The notes under the pieces: generated by a model
Databases searched by the model: none
Told to the model about the DNA's origin: nothing
The model's input: the letters and a program-made list of their open reading frames with translations, nothing else
Program-made: the position numbers and the translations under genes
NCBI RefSeq assembly: GCF_030272615.1
Contig: NC_081405.1
Span: 311,875,235 to 311,939,234, forward strand
Reading direction: 5' to 3'
Length of the DNA: 64,000 bases
From: Cryptomeria japonica
Taxonomy: Eukaryota; Streptophyta; Pinopsida; Cupressales; Cupressaceae
In this document: positions 36,457 through 47,304 of the stretch, piece after piece
How positions within the stretch are numbered: position 1 is the first letter of the stretch
How the letters are laid out: each line of letters begins with the position of its first letter

Positions 36457-36734
36457 AACTCCCCCTTTGTCCTTGATGGCAAAAAAAATTAAAAAGAAAA
36501 AAAACTCAAACCAACGTTGCCATGAAATATGTTGTCAACTGAAAGGACCAAAATCAATGTAAGGAATTCCACTGTCAAAAAATACAACATATACAATCAA
36601 CACTGAACCTTGTCATATGCAAACCTGTAAAAAATACAAGATCCTCTGAACCTGTAAAATGCAATTCTGTAAAAAGAATGAATACTGTCAGAATAATGAA
36701 CTCCCAATCTGATCTGTATCAAACAAGAATACCA

Positions 36735-37070
36735 AACTGTAATACCAAAATAAAATGCCAATGCCACTGTAATATCAAAATGAAATACCAATGCCTGAAA
36801 TACCAATGCCACTTTAATATCACTGTAATATCAACTGAAATACCAATGTCACTGTAATATCAAAATGAAATACCAATGCCTGAAATACCAATACCACTGT
36901 AATATCACTGTAATATCAACTGAAATACCAATGTCACTGTAATATCAAAATGAAATGCCAATGTCTGAAATGCCAAAATGAAATACCAATGCCTGAAATG
37001 CCAAAAATGCCAATGCCACTGTAATATCACTGTAATATCAACTGAAATACCAATGTCATTGTAATGAAAT
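36735..37070. repeat. CCAATG/CACTGTAATATCA minisatellite of copy B
   Basis: The counterpart of the array at 29355-29700, with a few substitutions and the same order of short units. Confidence 0.9.
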
Positions 37071-37171
37071 ACCAATTTCTCCCCCTTTTTTTTTCTTTTT
37101 TCTTTTTGTTTTAATCACAAGGACAAAAAGAAAGTAAATCAACAGAGCAACAATCCCCCTCAAATCATGCA

Positions 37172-38803
37172 TTAGGTGGAGACAAGAGCAGATTGAGAAA
37201 GCACTCCCAATCTATCCCTTAACCGTTCAAAGACTTCTTTAGACAAAGCTTTTGTAAAAATATCCGCTACTTGTGCCTGAGAAGGTACATATAAAACTTG
37301 AAATTCATTAGCCAACACTTGTTCTTGTAGAAATAGTAATTTAATAGCAACATGTTTAGTGCGAGAGTGCATCATAGGATTCTTTGAAAGACTGATGGCA
37401 CTAGTATTATCACAGAAGATGGAGATGGGTTTGTCAACTATAATACCCATATCAGCAAGTTGATGAGACATCCAGGTTAATTGCGTACAACAAGTTGTTG
37501 TTGCAATATATTCAGATTCTGCAGTTGATAAAGTGACACATTCTTGCTTTTTGCTGTGCCAGGCAATAAGGCGATCTCCTAAGAAGAAAGCTGCACCACT
37601 GGTGCTTTTTCTATCATCTATACAGCCAGCCCAGTCAGCATCCGTAAAACCAACAAGAGTAAAATCATTATTTCGTGAATACCACAAGCCAAAGTCTAAA
37701 GTACCTTGAATATACTTGAATATCCTTTTTATAGCAATCAAATGAGATTGTTTGGGAGCAGACTGAAAACGTGAAACCAAACAAACTGCATGCATCAAAT
37801 CAGGCCTAGATGCAGTTAAATACAGTAGGCTGCCAACCATTGATCTATACTCAGATTGATTTACCTCAGGTGAGTCATCTGACTTGGTCAATTTACAACC
37901 AGTCTCCATTGGAGTACTAATAGGTTTGCAATCTGTCATATTGAACTTTTTAAGCATCTCTTTTGCATATTTGGTTTGTGAGAGAAAAATGCCTTGTTCA
38001 AGCTGCATTACTTGAAGCCCAAGAAAGAAGGTTAATTCAGCTAACATGGACATTTCAAATTCAGATTCCATGAGTTTTGAAAACTTTTTGGACACGGCAT
38101 CATTATGACAGCAAAATATAATATCATCCACATAAACTTCAACAACTAAAGTATCATTACCTTCAATTTTGACATACAGGTTACTATCAACACCACCTCT
38201 AGTATATCCGTTTGTTTTAAGATGGGCATCTAACCTGGAGTACCAATCTCTTGGAGCTTGTTTAAGGCCATAAAGAGCCTTTTTCAACTTGTATACATAA
38301 TCAGGTTTATCTGCAGAGACAAACCCTTCTGGTTGTTCCATATATACCTCTTCATCAAGATAACCATTAAGGAATGCTGTTTTAACATCCATTTGATACA
38401 CTTTAAAGTTTTTATAACATGAATATGCCATAAATATTCGTATTAACTCTAGCCTAGCAACAGGTGCAAATGTTTCACAAAAATCTACACCTTCTTGCTG
38501 TGCATAGCCTTTACACACAAAGCGTGCTTTATTCCTAACAACTTTACCAGATTCATCAAGTTTATTTCTAAAAATCCATTTACCCCCTATAACATTTTTA
38601 TCATCTGGTCTAGGCACAAGTTCCCAGGTTTTATTCTTTTCTATTTGATTGATTTCATCTTGCATAGCATGCAGCCAACAATCGTCAACAAGAGCTTCAG
38701 AAACAGACTTAGGTTCAAAATCAGTTACCAGACAGTAATGCTCAGCCATTTGAGCTTGTTCACCAGTTTTTGCTCTTCTCCTAGTCAAGATTCCAGCATC
38801 CAT
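37172..38803 (-). CDS. Copy B reverse transcriptase and RNase H, open
   Basis: The longest intact piece of the tandem: 543 codons covering the whole copia reverse transcriptase ([45 protein letters not shown]) and RNase H (TDADWAG, STAESEY, CDNTSAI). All catalytic acidic residues are present. A stop just upstream (near 38818, TAG where copy A has CAA) separates it from the integrase frame, so it is part of a broken polyprotein and has no start of its own that would normally be used. Confidence 0.9.
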   Translation of the reverse strand: MDAGILTRRRAKTGEQAQMAEHYCLVTDFEPKSVSEALVDDCWLHAMQDEINQIEKNKTWELVPRPDDKNVIGGKWIFRNKLDESGKVVRNKARFVCKGYAQQEGVDFCETFAPVARLELIRIFMAYSCYKNFKVYQMDVKTAFLNGYLDEEVYMEQPEGFVSADKPDYVYKLKKALYGLKQAPRDWYSRLDAHLKTNGYTRGGVDSNLYVKIEGNDTLVVEVYVDDIIFCCHNDAVSKKFSKLMESEFEMSMLAELTFFLGLQVMQLEQGIFLSQTKYAKEMLKKFNMTDCKPISTPMETGCKLTKSDDSPEVNQSEYRSMVGSLLYLTASRPDLMHAVCLVSRFQSAPKQSHLIAIKRIFKYIQGTLDFGLWYSRNNDFTLVGFTDADWAGCIDDRKSTSGAAFFLGDRLIAWHSKKQECVTLSTAESEYIATTTCCTQLTWMSHQLADMGIIVDKPISIFCDNTSAISLSKNPMMHSRTKHVAIKLLFLQEQVLANEFQVLYVPSQAQVADIFTKALSKEVFERLRDRLGVLSQSALVST

Positions 38804-38971
38804 TTCACCAATAATCTAACTTTGAGAATGTCTTTTAGTAGTGATTCTAGAGGGTGTATGTAAAGGAATTTTAGTTTTAGGACTTGGTGGAGGACTCTTT
38901 TCATTTGAAATTTCTGCTTCAGCGGATTTAGGAACTTGTTCCAGTCTTATTGAAATATCCTCTTCAACATC

Positions 38972-39607
38972 CTACATACCATCACTTAGAAGAAATTGCT
39001 CATCAAATCTTACATTAATAGTTTCAACAATCTTGTTCAATCTATTATTGAAACATCTATAAGCTTTGCTATGAGTAGAGTATCCAAGAAAGATACCCTC
39101 ATCAGTCTTAGCATCAAAACTACCTAGATTTTCTTCATCTCTTTTTATATAACATTTGCAACCAAAAATTTTGAAGTATTTAATTGATGCAGCTTTACCA
39201 TACCAAAGTTCATAAGGAGTAAAAGTGGATTTTACCCTGATTTGCACACGATTCAAAATGTAAACTGCTGTGTGAACAACTTCTTTCCAATATTTGTCAG
39301 GCAGATTTGCTTCATTCAGCATTGTGCGAGCCATCTCTTTAACTATTCTATTTTTTCTTTCAACCACCCCGTTCCGTTGAGGCGTTCGGGTAGCAGCATA
39401 TTGTCTTTTAATGCCATGTTTCTCACAATAATCTATAAACTCTTGTGATGTAAACTCACCACCTTTGTCTGATCTTAAACATTTGAGCTTTAAATCAGTT
39501 TCACGTTCAACCATTTTCTTGAAAATTTTAAATCTGACAAATGCTTCAGATTTATGTTTGAGAAAAGAAACCCATATCATTCTTGTATAATCATCCACAA
39601 AAAGCAT
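38972..39607 (-). pseudogene. Copy B integrase core
   Basis: 211 codons from MLFVDDYTRM through RSDKGGEF and GVVERKNR to NVRFDEQFLLSDGM. It ends at TAG where copy A has CAG. The first catalytic Asp lies upstream, across another stop (TAA near 39612 where copy A has TCC). Confidence 0.88.
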
Positions 39608-39628
39608 GAAGTATTTTTCACCATTGAT

Positions 39629-40675
39629 TTATTGTGTCCTGGTTGGACCACATAAATCTGTGCGAACAAGTTGTAATGGTCTAGTAGAAGAGTGTTCTTT
39701 AGATTTAAAAGTTGTTTTTGTTTGTTTACCTTTAAGACACTCTTTGCACACAGAGTTTTCTGGTTTACTCAAGATAGGTAAGCCTCTAACATTCTGATTC
39801 TTGCTGATTCGAACCAGATTATCAAAGTTCACATGTCCCAAACATTTGTGCCACAACCAATTTTCCTCAACTTGACCCATAAGACACATGCCTTCGTTGA
39901 TTTCATAGTTTGTGGAGTCAAGCAGGTTGTAAACATTGCCAATTGTTCTCAACCCAGCAGCTACAATTTTACCAGACTTAGTTTTTATAGTACAACCATG
40001 AGAAGTGAAGGACACATTATAACCACTATCACAAATCTGACTAACACTAAGTAGGTTGTGTTTCAATCCTTCAACAAAATACACATCATGTATTGGAGTA
40101 TCATCATTCAGTAATAATGTACCCTTACCTCTGACGAAAGCTCCTGAATTATCACCAAATCTTACAAAACCTCCATCAAAGTCTTCAAAATGAATAAATC
40201 TATTTTTGTCTCTTGTCATATGGTGTGAACAGCCACTGTCCAACACCCACAGTGACTTCTTACTTGAAAAGAATGCAGATTGCACTATCATAGACTGTTC
40301 AATACTAGGGACAAACTTTGGTTTCCATACCTTATGAATATTTGCCTTTGATTTGCATTGAGAAGAAGTATGTCCAAAGGTGTTACACTTAATGCACTTC
40401 ACGGTGTTTGGAAAGCCATAGGTTTGATTGTATCCAATCATAGAAGTTCTATGTTGTAAAAATCTACAAGTGTTAACCTTATGGCCAAACTTGTTGCAGT
40501 AAAAACAGTAACCATGAAAGAATCCAAACCTAAAAGGTGTCATTCTGTTATAAGCCTGAAATTGGTTTCTATTTGTAGGTTTAGTAATCTGTTTTACTGA
40601 TTTAGCACTCTCAAAACCTACACCTGTCATATTCTTGCATAGTTTTTGTTTGTTTAAAATTTCATTTAAATGCAA
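39629..40675 (-). pseudogene. Copy B zinc knuckles, protease and pre-integrase
   Basis: 348 codons. It holds CFYCNKFGHKVNTC and CIKCNTFGHTSSQC, protease WVLDSGCSHHM with the expected DSG, the GAG-pre-integrase region with its HHCC residues (LWHKCLGHVNF, CKECLKG) and the start of the integrase core (RTDLCGPT; copy A has HTDLCG). It is cleaner than the copy A counterpart. Confidence 0.9.
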
Positions 40676-40696
40676 GGTACTTTCATACTGCTCAAT

Positions 40697-40990
40697 CTAC
40701 TTATGCAAAGAATTAGTTTGCTGTTCGAAAGTATTAACATTCAATTCACTATTAGCAAGTAAAACTTTTAAATCTTCAACTGTTTGCTTTGAATCTTTTA
40801 ATTCAATTTGCAAAATTTGAATTTCACTTTCATGAGAAACTACAAGCTTCTTTAGTCTTTTGATTTCCTTAAGAGCACAAAGCAATTCTCCTTCAAGATC
40901 AATTTCACCTTGATCTAAGTCATCAGATTTATCTTCTGATATGTTCATTATATCTTTCTTTGAGGAAGTTTCTATTGCAGCCATAAACAA
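40697..40990 (-). pseudogene. Copy B coiled-coil segment of gag
   Basis: 97 codons matching the copy A coiled coil. It ends at TAG near 40697 where copy A has CAG. It is separated from the gag frame upstream by the 19-base tandem duplication described under gag. Confidence 0.82.
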
Positions 40991-41030
40991 AGTTTCATCA
41001 CCTTCACAAGGTGAGTCATCTGAATCATTT

Positions 41031-41972
41031 TCAGAATCTTCGTTTATAAAAAGAATCTTCTTTTATAAAAAGACTCTTCTTTTTCTGAAACGGATTGAAT
41101 TTCTTTTTAGGGTTCCATTTTTTCTTTCTGAAAACTTTTTCTGATTTTTCTTCTTCACTGTTTTGATCACTCAGGGGACATTGAGCAACAAAGTGTCCGG
41201 CTTTACTGCAATTAAAGCATTTGAAGGGTAGTTTTCCCTTATATTTTTTTTTTAACTTTCTTACTAGCAGGGCTTCTATAGCATCTGAAAGTTCAGACTC
41301 ACTATCTGGTTCCTCTTTCTTTTCTACTTTAAAAGCAGTTTCTTTAGAATTAGAGGAATTACTACCAATTCTCATTTCATAAGCTGTAAGTATGCTTTGA
41401 AGGCTGTCAAGAGACATAGTAGAAAAACTTTTCTTTTCTTCTAAAGTGGACACCTTAGTTTCATATTTAGGAAGTAATGTTCTAAGAGCTTTTCTGACAA
41501 CATCTTTTTCATCAACATTTTCACCAAGACCCCTTCTTGAATTCACAACTTCATCAATTCTAAGAAAATAATTTGCAATAGTCTCATCTTCTTTCATTCT
41601 CAATGACTCAAACTGATTCTTGAGTGTGAGAATTTTAGATTCCTTGACCTTTGCATCACCTTGATAAATGGTTTCTAGCTTACTCCATATTTCATTAGCA
41701 GATGCACAATGCATAACTTTAACAAACACATCCTTGGTGAGACCACATAACAGAGCATGCTTAGCTCTAGCATTTAACTCATATTGAGTTTTAGCATTAG
41801 GATCTGAAGGAATAGAAGTAGGAACAACATATTTTGTAGTAACAATGTTCCACACATTTACATCAACAGAGATCAAGTATGTTTCCATTCTGATCTTCCA
41901 GAACACATAATCTGTGCCATCAAAAAGAGGAGTTGTTGATAAAGATGCACCTTCTTGAGAATGAGCCATCAA
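41031..41972 (-). CDS. Copy B gag (UBN2 type), nearly complete
   Basis: 313 codons from MMAHSQEGASLSTTPLFDG through the UBN2 region (RMKEDETIANYFLRIDEVV) to the zinc knuckle CFNCSKAGHFVAQC (C-x2-C-x4-H-x4-C) and a basic segment. The C-terminus is altered: a 19-base tandem duplication (TTTTTATAAAAGAAGATTC, second copy with one change) shifts the frame and gives the end KRRF. Confidence 0.9.
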   Translation of the reverse strand: MMAHSQEGASLSTTPLFDGTDYVFWKIRMETYLISVDVNVWNIVTTKYVVPTSIPSDPNAKTQYELNARAKHALLCGLTKDVFVKVMHCASANEIWSKLETIYQGDAKVKESKILTLKNQFESLRMKEDETIANYFLRIDEVVNSRRGLGENVDEKDVVRKALRTLLPKYETKVSTLEEKKSFSTMSLDSLQSILTAYEMRIGSNSSNSKETAFKVEKKEEPDSESELSDAIEALLVRKLKKKYKGKLPFKCFNCSKAGHFVAQCPLSDQNSEEEKSEKVFRKKKWNPKKKFNPFQKKKSLFIKEDSFYKRRF

Positions 41973-42032
41973 AAAAAAACTTCCAAATGACCAGGAACAA
42001 TCCCTAGGACAGACCTATATGAGGGACCCAAT

Positions 42033-42044
42033 GCTCTGATACCA
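42033..42044 (-). promoter_or_regulatory. Primer-binding site of copy B
   Basis: TGGTATCAGAGC on the minus strand, two bases after the end of LTR3. Confidence 0.92.
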
Positions 42045-42046
42045 CT

Positions 42047-43843
42047 TGTTGGAAGTGGAGACACTCTGAGAGGGGGGGGTGAATCAGAGTGTAACGATTT
42101 TCACAAGAATTTCTTCACAACTTGACAATCTTGTTTAACAATAAGCACAGATGAATGTAAGATGAAAGGCTAAACAAATGAGACTTAACACCTTAAACTA
42201 ACATTGTTAACAACACAAGAAATACATAATAAGACCAAATAAAAAACTTGAATCATGTTTTTCAGAAAACAAAAAGTTTTTGATTCTTTTACAAAAACAT
42301 AGAACAGTTAAACGAGTATTGCAAAGATTGCATCACATAAGTTCAAGAAAAACAGAGTATGAAATAAAGGAAGCAAAAGACATGTAGTATCAGAGCATAA
42401 ACCAGTAAGACAAACTGAGACAAGACAAGGCACATAACACCATAGTTTTCATGAGTGGAAAACCCTCCTGGGGTAGAAAAACCACTCGGTAAGATCCCTT
42501 ATATTATTTCAAAGAGCACCAACTCAGTACACAAGATTTAGAAACCACAAGGCCTCAAGGAGCACCAACCCCTCTTTCTTATCCAATAGAAACATTCCAA
42601 CTCAAGCTACAGTCACTGGTAATTTTATGAATGCACTTAATTCTGCAGTCACAAAACCATCAGTGATTGGAGGGAGTATATTTTACCAATCTATACAAAT
42701 GATTCTCTCTAAATGATTTTTGCAACAATATTCTTCAAGGCTTTGAATCATAGATAGAGAATAATAACATTCTTTTAAAGAAATTAAACACTATCAGAGA
42801 GAAAACTCAATCTCTGAACAACAAAATAATTTCAACCATTATAGCCTCATGTACTCTGCAACAAAACAGAGTAATACTCTCAAACCCTCGACTATCAAAG
42901 ATCTCTGATAGTCTTTTGTTATACACAACACTTTGTTTTTCTTTTTCAACAAATTCTTTGTCTTTCCCTTATTCACACTCCTCACCCGATTTCAACATGT
43001 TCTGTTCTGTATTTAAACTGTTCTCTTCCCCAAACAAAAAACATCTTCAAGAATAACCCTCGTATAGGGTTACCAAACCCTTACGGGAATTTGCAAACTG
43101 AAAACAAATAACCGATTAACTGTGCAACAGAAAGAGAAGCTGAGAGATAAGCTAAAGATGCTTGAATTTCCCAAATTTGAAAAACCAAAAATAAAGCTAA
43201 GTCTGTTTCATTATTTCCATTTTTCATGACTGAAAAACCAGATTTGAAATACCTGAATCTTTTTAAACAGATGAACAAGAATATTACCTGTAATACGCAA
43301 CCTCATTGATAACTAAAAAGAAACTAACCAGAAATCCATTTAGCTCACTATTAAGTCCACTCTTGCATCATTCTTTCCAACCAAACAAACTAACTTCGAG
43401 CTCCTTTGCTACAGCGGCGGCTGCATCTCTCATGGCGTCTAGGGTTTGAGACGGACTTGAACCAACAATAAACTTGTTGAAAAACAAATGAAACAAAGCG
43501 ATGCTTCCAAAAACTTTTAATCTGTCGGTCACATAGAGTATTCCGAAGTATATGCTATTAGTCCGTAGGCATATTAAACACAATATTAACCAAAGATACC
43601 GTTCAATAAATGCCAAGTCAGTGTTATTCACTGTATCCGTGTCACCAGCCTGGCCCGAGAGAAAGGCGTTTTAAAAATATAACACGTCAGCTTAATTCAA
43701 TGTATTCGTGTCACTAGCCTGGCCCGAGAGAAAGGCTTTTTAAGAATATAACCACATGCTTAATACACTCGCCTCAAAATATGAAATTTAAGCAACAAAA
43801 CTTCTCCCTTTTTATTTTCTTGTCATCAAGGACAAAAGTATCA
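42047..43843 (-). repeat. LTR 3 (5' LTR of copy B), outer end truncated
   Basis: 1797 bases, plus strand TGTTGGAAGTGGAGACAC to GACAAAAGTATCA. LTR1 and LTR2 go on for about ten more bases (AAGAGCAACA in LTR1). Here the homology stops and unrelated sequence with an RNase H fragment follows. Confidence 0.9.
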
Positions 43844-43844
43844 C

Positions 43845-44110
43845 CTTTGATAATGGCATATACTATAATCTGAGTCTCCTTCTAAATTTAACATTGGTAT
43901 TGCTAATTTGCTTGCCAAGTTTATGGTGAGCAAAGCTGCCTTCACCTCCGCTTCATAATTTGTTCCGTCCAAGCTACAAACACCCAAATGTTCCCTTCCC
44001 AATCTCAAGCTACACATCTTGCCCTTGACGTGCTAGGGTTTTCCTTAGAAGCACCATTAAAATTATTTTCATCCATCCTTAGGTTTCTTTCACTTTACTT
44101 CCTTTGATTT
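43845..44110 (-). pseudogene. Second RNase H (RVT_3-type) fragment
   Basis: Minus-strand translation, with frame changes, gives KPKDGWMKIIFNGASKENP, then NYEAEVKAALLTINLASKL, then LNLEGDS. This is the same domain order as at 8117-8640 (first Asp changed to Asn here). It has several frameshifts and stops and is cut off at the copia LTR junction. Confidence 0.65.
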
Positions 44111-46387
44111 GTGCATCGATGGATGAACCCATGAAGGTCCATTAACAGTCCATTGTTGTGTTTCACTTTTGTTTATGGCCATTATGACCAATTAAAAATA
44201 GGATATTTTCTATTTATAAATTTATTAGATTTTTCAATTTTAAATAGGTAAATATTTATAGTTTTTCTTTTTGGGAACCACTATGATTCATTTTTTGACC
44301 CACTAGAGTTGTGTGCCAATCATCTACATTCTCAAATTGAAGGATTGGAGAACACATGGTGTCCAAAATATATGTTCATACCTAGCCTCCACTGATGAAT
44401 CAACAACTTTACAATTTTTAGCATTGCTTGTTATAACCTAGACAATATTTTTGGGGCCTTTAATCTCAATGGATTAAATGAGGATGGCGGTAATGAATTT
44501 CGCATCCTAAACTTGCCCCTCAAATCAATAGCCTTAAAAAAACATTGCCCCTTTAGGGCATATTGCAATGACATTGACTAACAGTTTATTTTTGGAATTC
44601 TTCCATCCATTAGAAATGGTGGACACTTATGTTTTGGACTATGTTTCCTTAATTGTTTGCTATGATGTCTTTATGAAAGCTTCATCGCCATTTGCTACCA
44701 ATATGGTTATCTCACAAGGTTGAAAGGAAGCCCATTGGCATATATGCAATGAGCAATGATTTGATCTAGAATCTCATTTACCTCAATTTGGAAGGCCTTT
44801 TCTATTGGACCTCTTATATGGGAATTAGAGGAGGTATTGTCTTCTTAGAAAGACATTAGTGGAATGAAAAAATGTGGGGCATCTGGTGTTGTAGAGATAA
44901 TAGTTGGTTTGCATGATCCTTTCTTGGATAGTGGATGTGATCTTTCTAGTGCCGTCTCACTTACATTTTTGACATCTTCTTGTTCTTTAATATATGCCTT
45001 AGTTTGCTCCTTTTGCAACCCTTTTTTGTTTTGTCCTAGCCAAAGTTTTATTACTTAGTTAGTCATAGCACATCGGTGAGATTTCACTTGATTATATAAG
45101 CTCTTATAGTCATTACCACATTGACTAAATTCCAATGTAAACCCCATCTCATGGAAATTAATTATCACATTTTGCCAAAGAAGCGGCATTGGATCATTTT
45201 GAAAAGTATGTCTTTGTCATTGGGCCTATTGAGCTAGAACTAGTAGCCATTTTGTATAGATAACAAAATGAAAAAACAACATGACAACCCTAGGGTACAT
45301 TAATTTAAGAACACAATTACAAAACTCATTAAAAAACAACATAATAACCCCTATAATATGTTTTAAAATTCTAGAAAAATTTAAAGTATTTGTAAAAAAG
45401 AAAAAAAAATCTTGAAAAAGTTCCCCTTAATAATGAAAAACATCAAAATAAATTTACTTTTTATTGATAAATCTTGTAGGTGGTAACTATTTGTCTTTCG
45501 TAACACAAAATAAATATGGTAAAATTCCTTTGTCAATCTTTCACCTCTTAAAAAGAACTAGCAAACTTTATGTATGAAAAATGTTAGCTTGGAGGAAAAG
45601 TGGATGTTTTATTCTCTTTTATTTTTCAAATGAAAGTTATTTGAGTCAATGCCAAGTTAAGGAATTTTTAAATTTATAATGTATTGTTTGGTTTTGAAAA
45701 TGACATAAACATCATTTTTTTACATTTTGGCAATGGGTATTCTTAGGTATGGCCTAGGCATGCCTAGGGTCTTGCTTGGGCACCCTAGGTTCTTGGGCCA
45801 AACCTTGGGCAAACCTAGGTCTGATCCTATCCAATATGGTGCCCAAACTTGCTGAACTTGGCATCATAGAATGTCATCACAACTGCATTGCATTATATTT
45901 TACACAACTAGCTTGTCAATCATCTTGTATCTATTACAAATCATGAGCCATATTTGTTACCCCATGGGAGATCTTCCACTTAGTGTGGGTCATAGTCATC
46001 ATTTTGAGCATTATCTTCCATTTTGTAGGCCATTCATCTCTTACAATGTATTCTCAATATTGTGGGACATAATTATCATCACTTATGGTATCTCCTATCT
46101 AGTAAGGGTATTTAGTCAATGCCAATCTTGCAAGTACAATTCTCAACATTAATTATTGTATTCAAAGTCAACCTTGCATCTACAACATTTAAATTTTTCA
46201 CATTAAAAGTAAATAGTTTTGTGAAATTAAAGAATGGCAATTTTTATGTATATTCAAAAATGTCAATTCACAACTAGAGAGTTAGTTTTGGTATACCAAA
46301 TAAAAAATGCAAAATATGGTCAAAGATCATTATAGAAGGTCATTAGATATTATATTTGTTGTTGTGCTTGATCAATGCTATCATAAT
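44111..46387. other. No supported gene
   Basis: Only short ORFs and local low-complexity runs (a GCCTAGG-rich stretch at 45740-45820). No transposon ends or domains recognised. Confidence 0.4.
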
Positions 46388-46487
46388 TGTTGAGGAGTGT
46401 TTTATGACCACACCAACATAGAATAAAGTTCCTAATGGTCACTCTATCCTCTCTTGATCAAAATCTCATGTATGCTAAGATTGTAGG
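46388..46487 (-). repeat. 3' end of an LTR interrupted by the Tat element
   Basis: On the minus strand this reads ACAATCTTAGCATACATGAG, TTTTGATCAAGAGAGGATAG, then GGTCATAAAACACTCCTCAACA, closely matching the last 100 bases of the solo LTR (26086-26186). Its continuation is at 62771-64000, on the other side of the Tat insertion. Confidence 0.85.
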
Positions 46488-47281
46488 TGTAGACACCTAA
46501 AATTGTCCAGTCTAATTAAATAAATATTTTTATTTATTTAATTATCTAAGCCTAATTCTTCTATTAATTAAATAAATCTTTATTTATTTAATTAATTCAT
46601 TTATCCTCTTCTAGCCTTATTTCTCATTTAAATAAATACATTTATTTATTTAAATTATCCTTTTCCTAAATTAAATAAATATTTTTATTTATTTAATTAT
46701 CCCATTTCCTCTATTAATTAAATAAATCTTTATTTATTTAATTAATTCATTAGCTTTTTCTACACATGACACATGTCATTCATCTCTTAATTCATACACT
46801 ACCTACCTCTTTCATTATTTTATTATTTCTTCTACCTACCCTCTAATCCTAGCCGACCTCTCTTTTTACACCTCTCAATCTTATCCCTCCATTTCATATT
46901 ATGTCTTCTATTTAAGGAGATGCTTTCTTCATTGTCAAACCCTAATCTATCATTCTAATCACTCATCCTAATGATCTTTTATGCAATTGACTACACTACG
47001 ATCCTACTTGCAACCACATTCCGTTCTTTGTTGAGCTCTTGTGCATATAAAAATCTGAGAGCAAATATATCAAGCAAGATCAATAGAGATAGGAAGAATG
47101 GAGATCAAAACCCTATTGGACATGTGATGGTATAATCTTTGTGATTTCATGTGATTTGCATTGTCTTAGGTAATCTTCATATGTTATGGTGGATCTTTGT
47201 TGATTGTTAGGCTAGGGTTTTGTGGTTGGATTCATTTAGCCTTTCAATATTGTTATTATTGTTGTCCATTTTCACCATACA
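46488..47281 (+). repeat. 5' LTR of the Tat-type element
   Basis: Starts TGTAGACACCTAAAATTG and ends TTTTCACCATACA. Against the 3' LTR I count about ten substitutions, so roughly 98.7% identity. A TATTTAAG box lies near 46909. The U3 part carries five AT-rich hairpins (separate entry). Confidence 0.95.
46510..46750. repeat. Five consecutive AT-rich hairpins in the LTR U3
   Basis: Inverted repeats of the form ATTAAATAAAT...ATTTATTTAAT follow one another at about 46514, 46563, 46628, 46670 and 46715. Stems are 11-14 bases and loops only a few bases (for example TTAATTAAATAAAT, C, then TTATTTATTTAATTAA). The same five are in the 3' LTR from about 62004. Confidence 0.9.
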
Positions 47282-47286
47282 CATTT

Positions 47287-47304
47287 TGGCACGCCCGGTG
47301 GGAC
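47287..47304 (+). promoter_or_regulatory. Primer-binding site of the Tat element
   Basis: TGGCACGCCCGGTGGGAC, five bases after the LTR end. It begins with TGG as required for pairing to the CCA end of a tRNA. I do not assign the tRNA species from the sequence alone. Confidence 0.8.

Larger units (their letters stand above)
27280..43843 (-). mobile_element. Tandem pair of Sire-like Ty1/copia elements sharing a central LTR
   Basis: The order on the minus strand is LTR3, internal region B, LTR2, internal region A, LTR1. LTR1 and LTR2 are both 1809 bases and the internal regions are 5559 (A) and 5590 (B) bases. Each internal region has a primer site at one end, gag, a coiled-coil region, a second zinc-knuckle region, protease, integrase, reverse transcriptase and RNase H in copia order, then a minisatellite and a polypurine tract. 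A gag with coiled coil between two zinc-knuckle regions fits the Sirevirus type. Outer flanks (CTCTC at 27275-27279, CCTTT at 43844-43848) do not match. LTR3 also lacks its last ten or so bases, so the right edge is a deletion or rearrangement junction. Confidence 0.9.
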
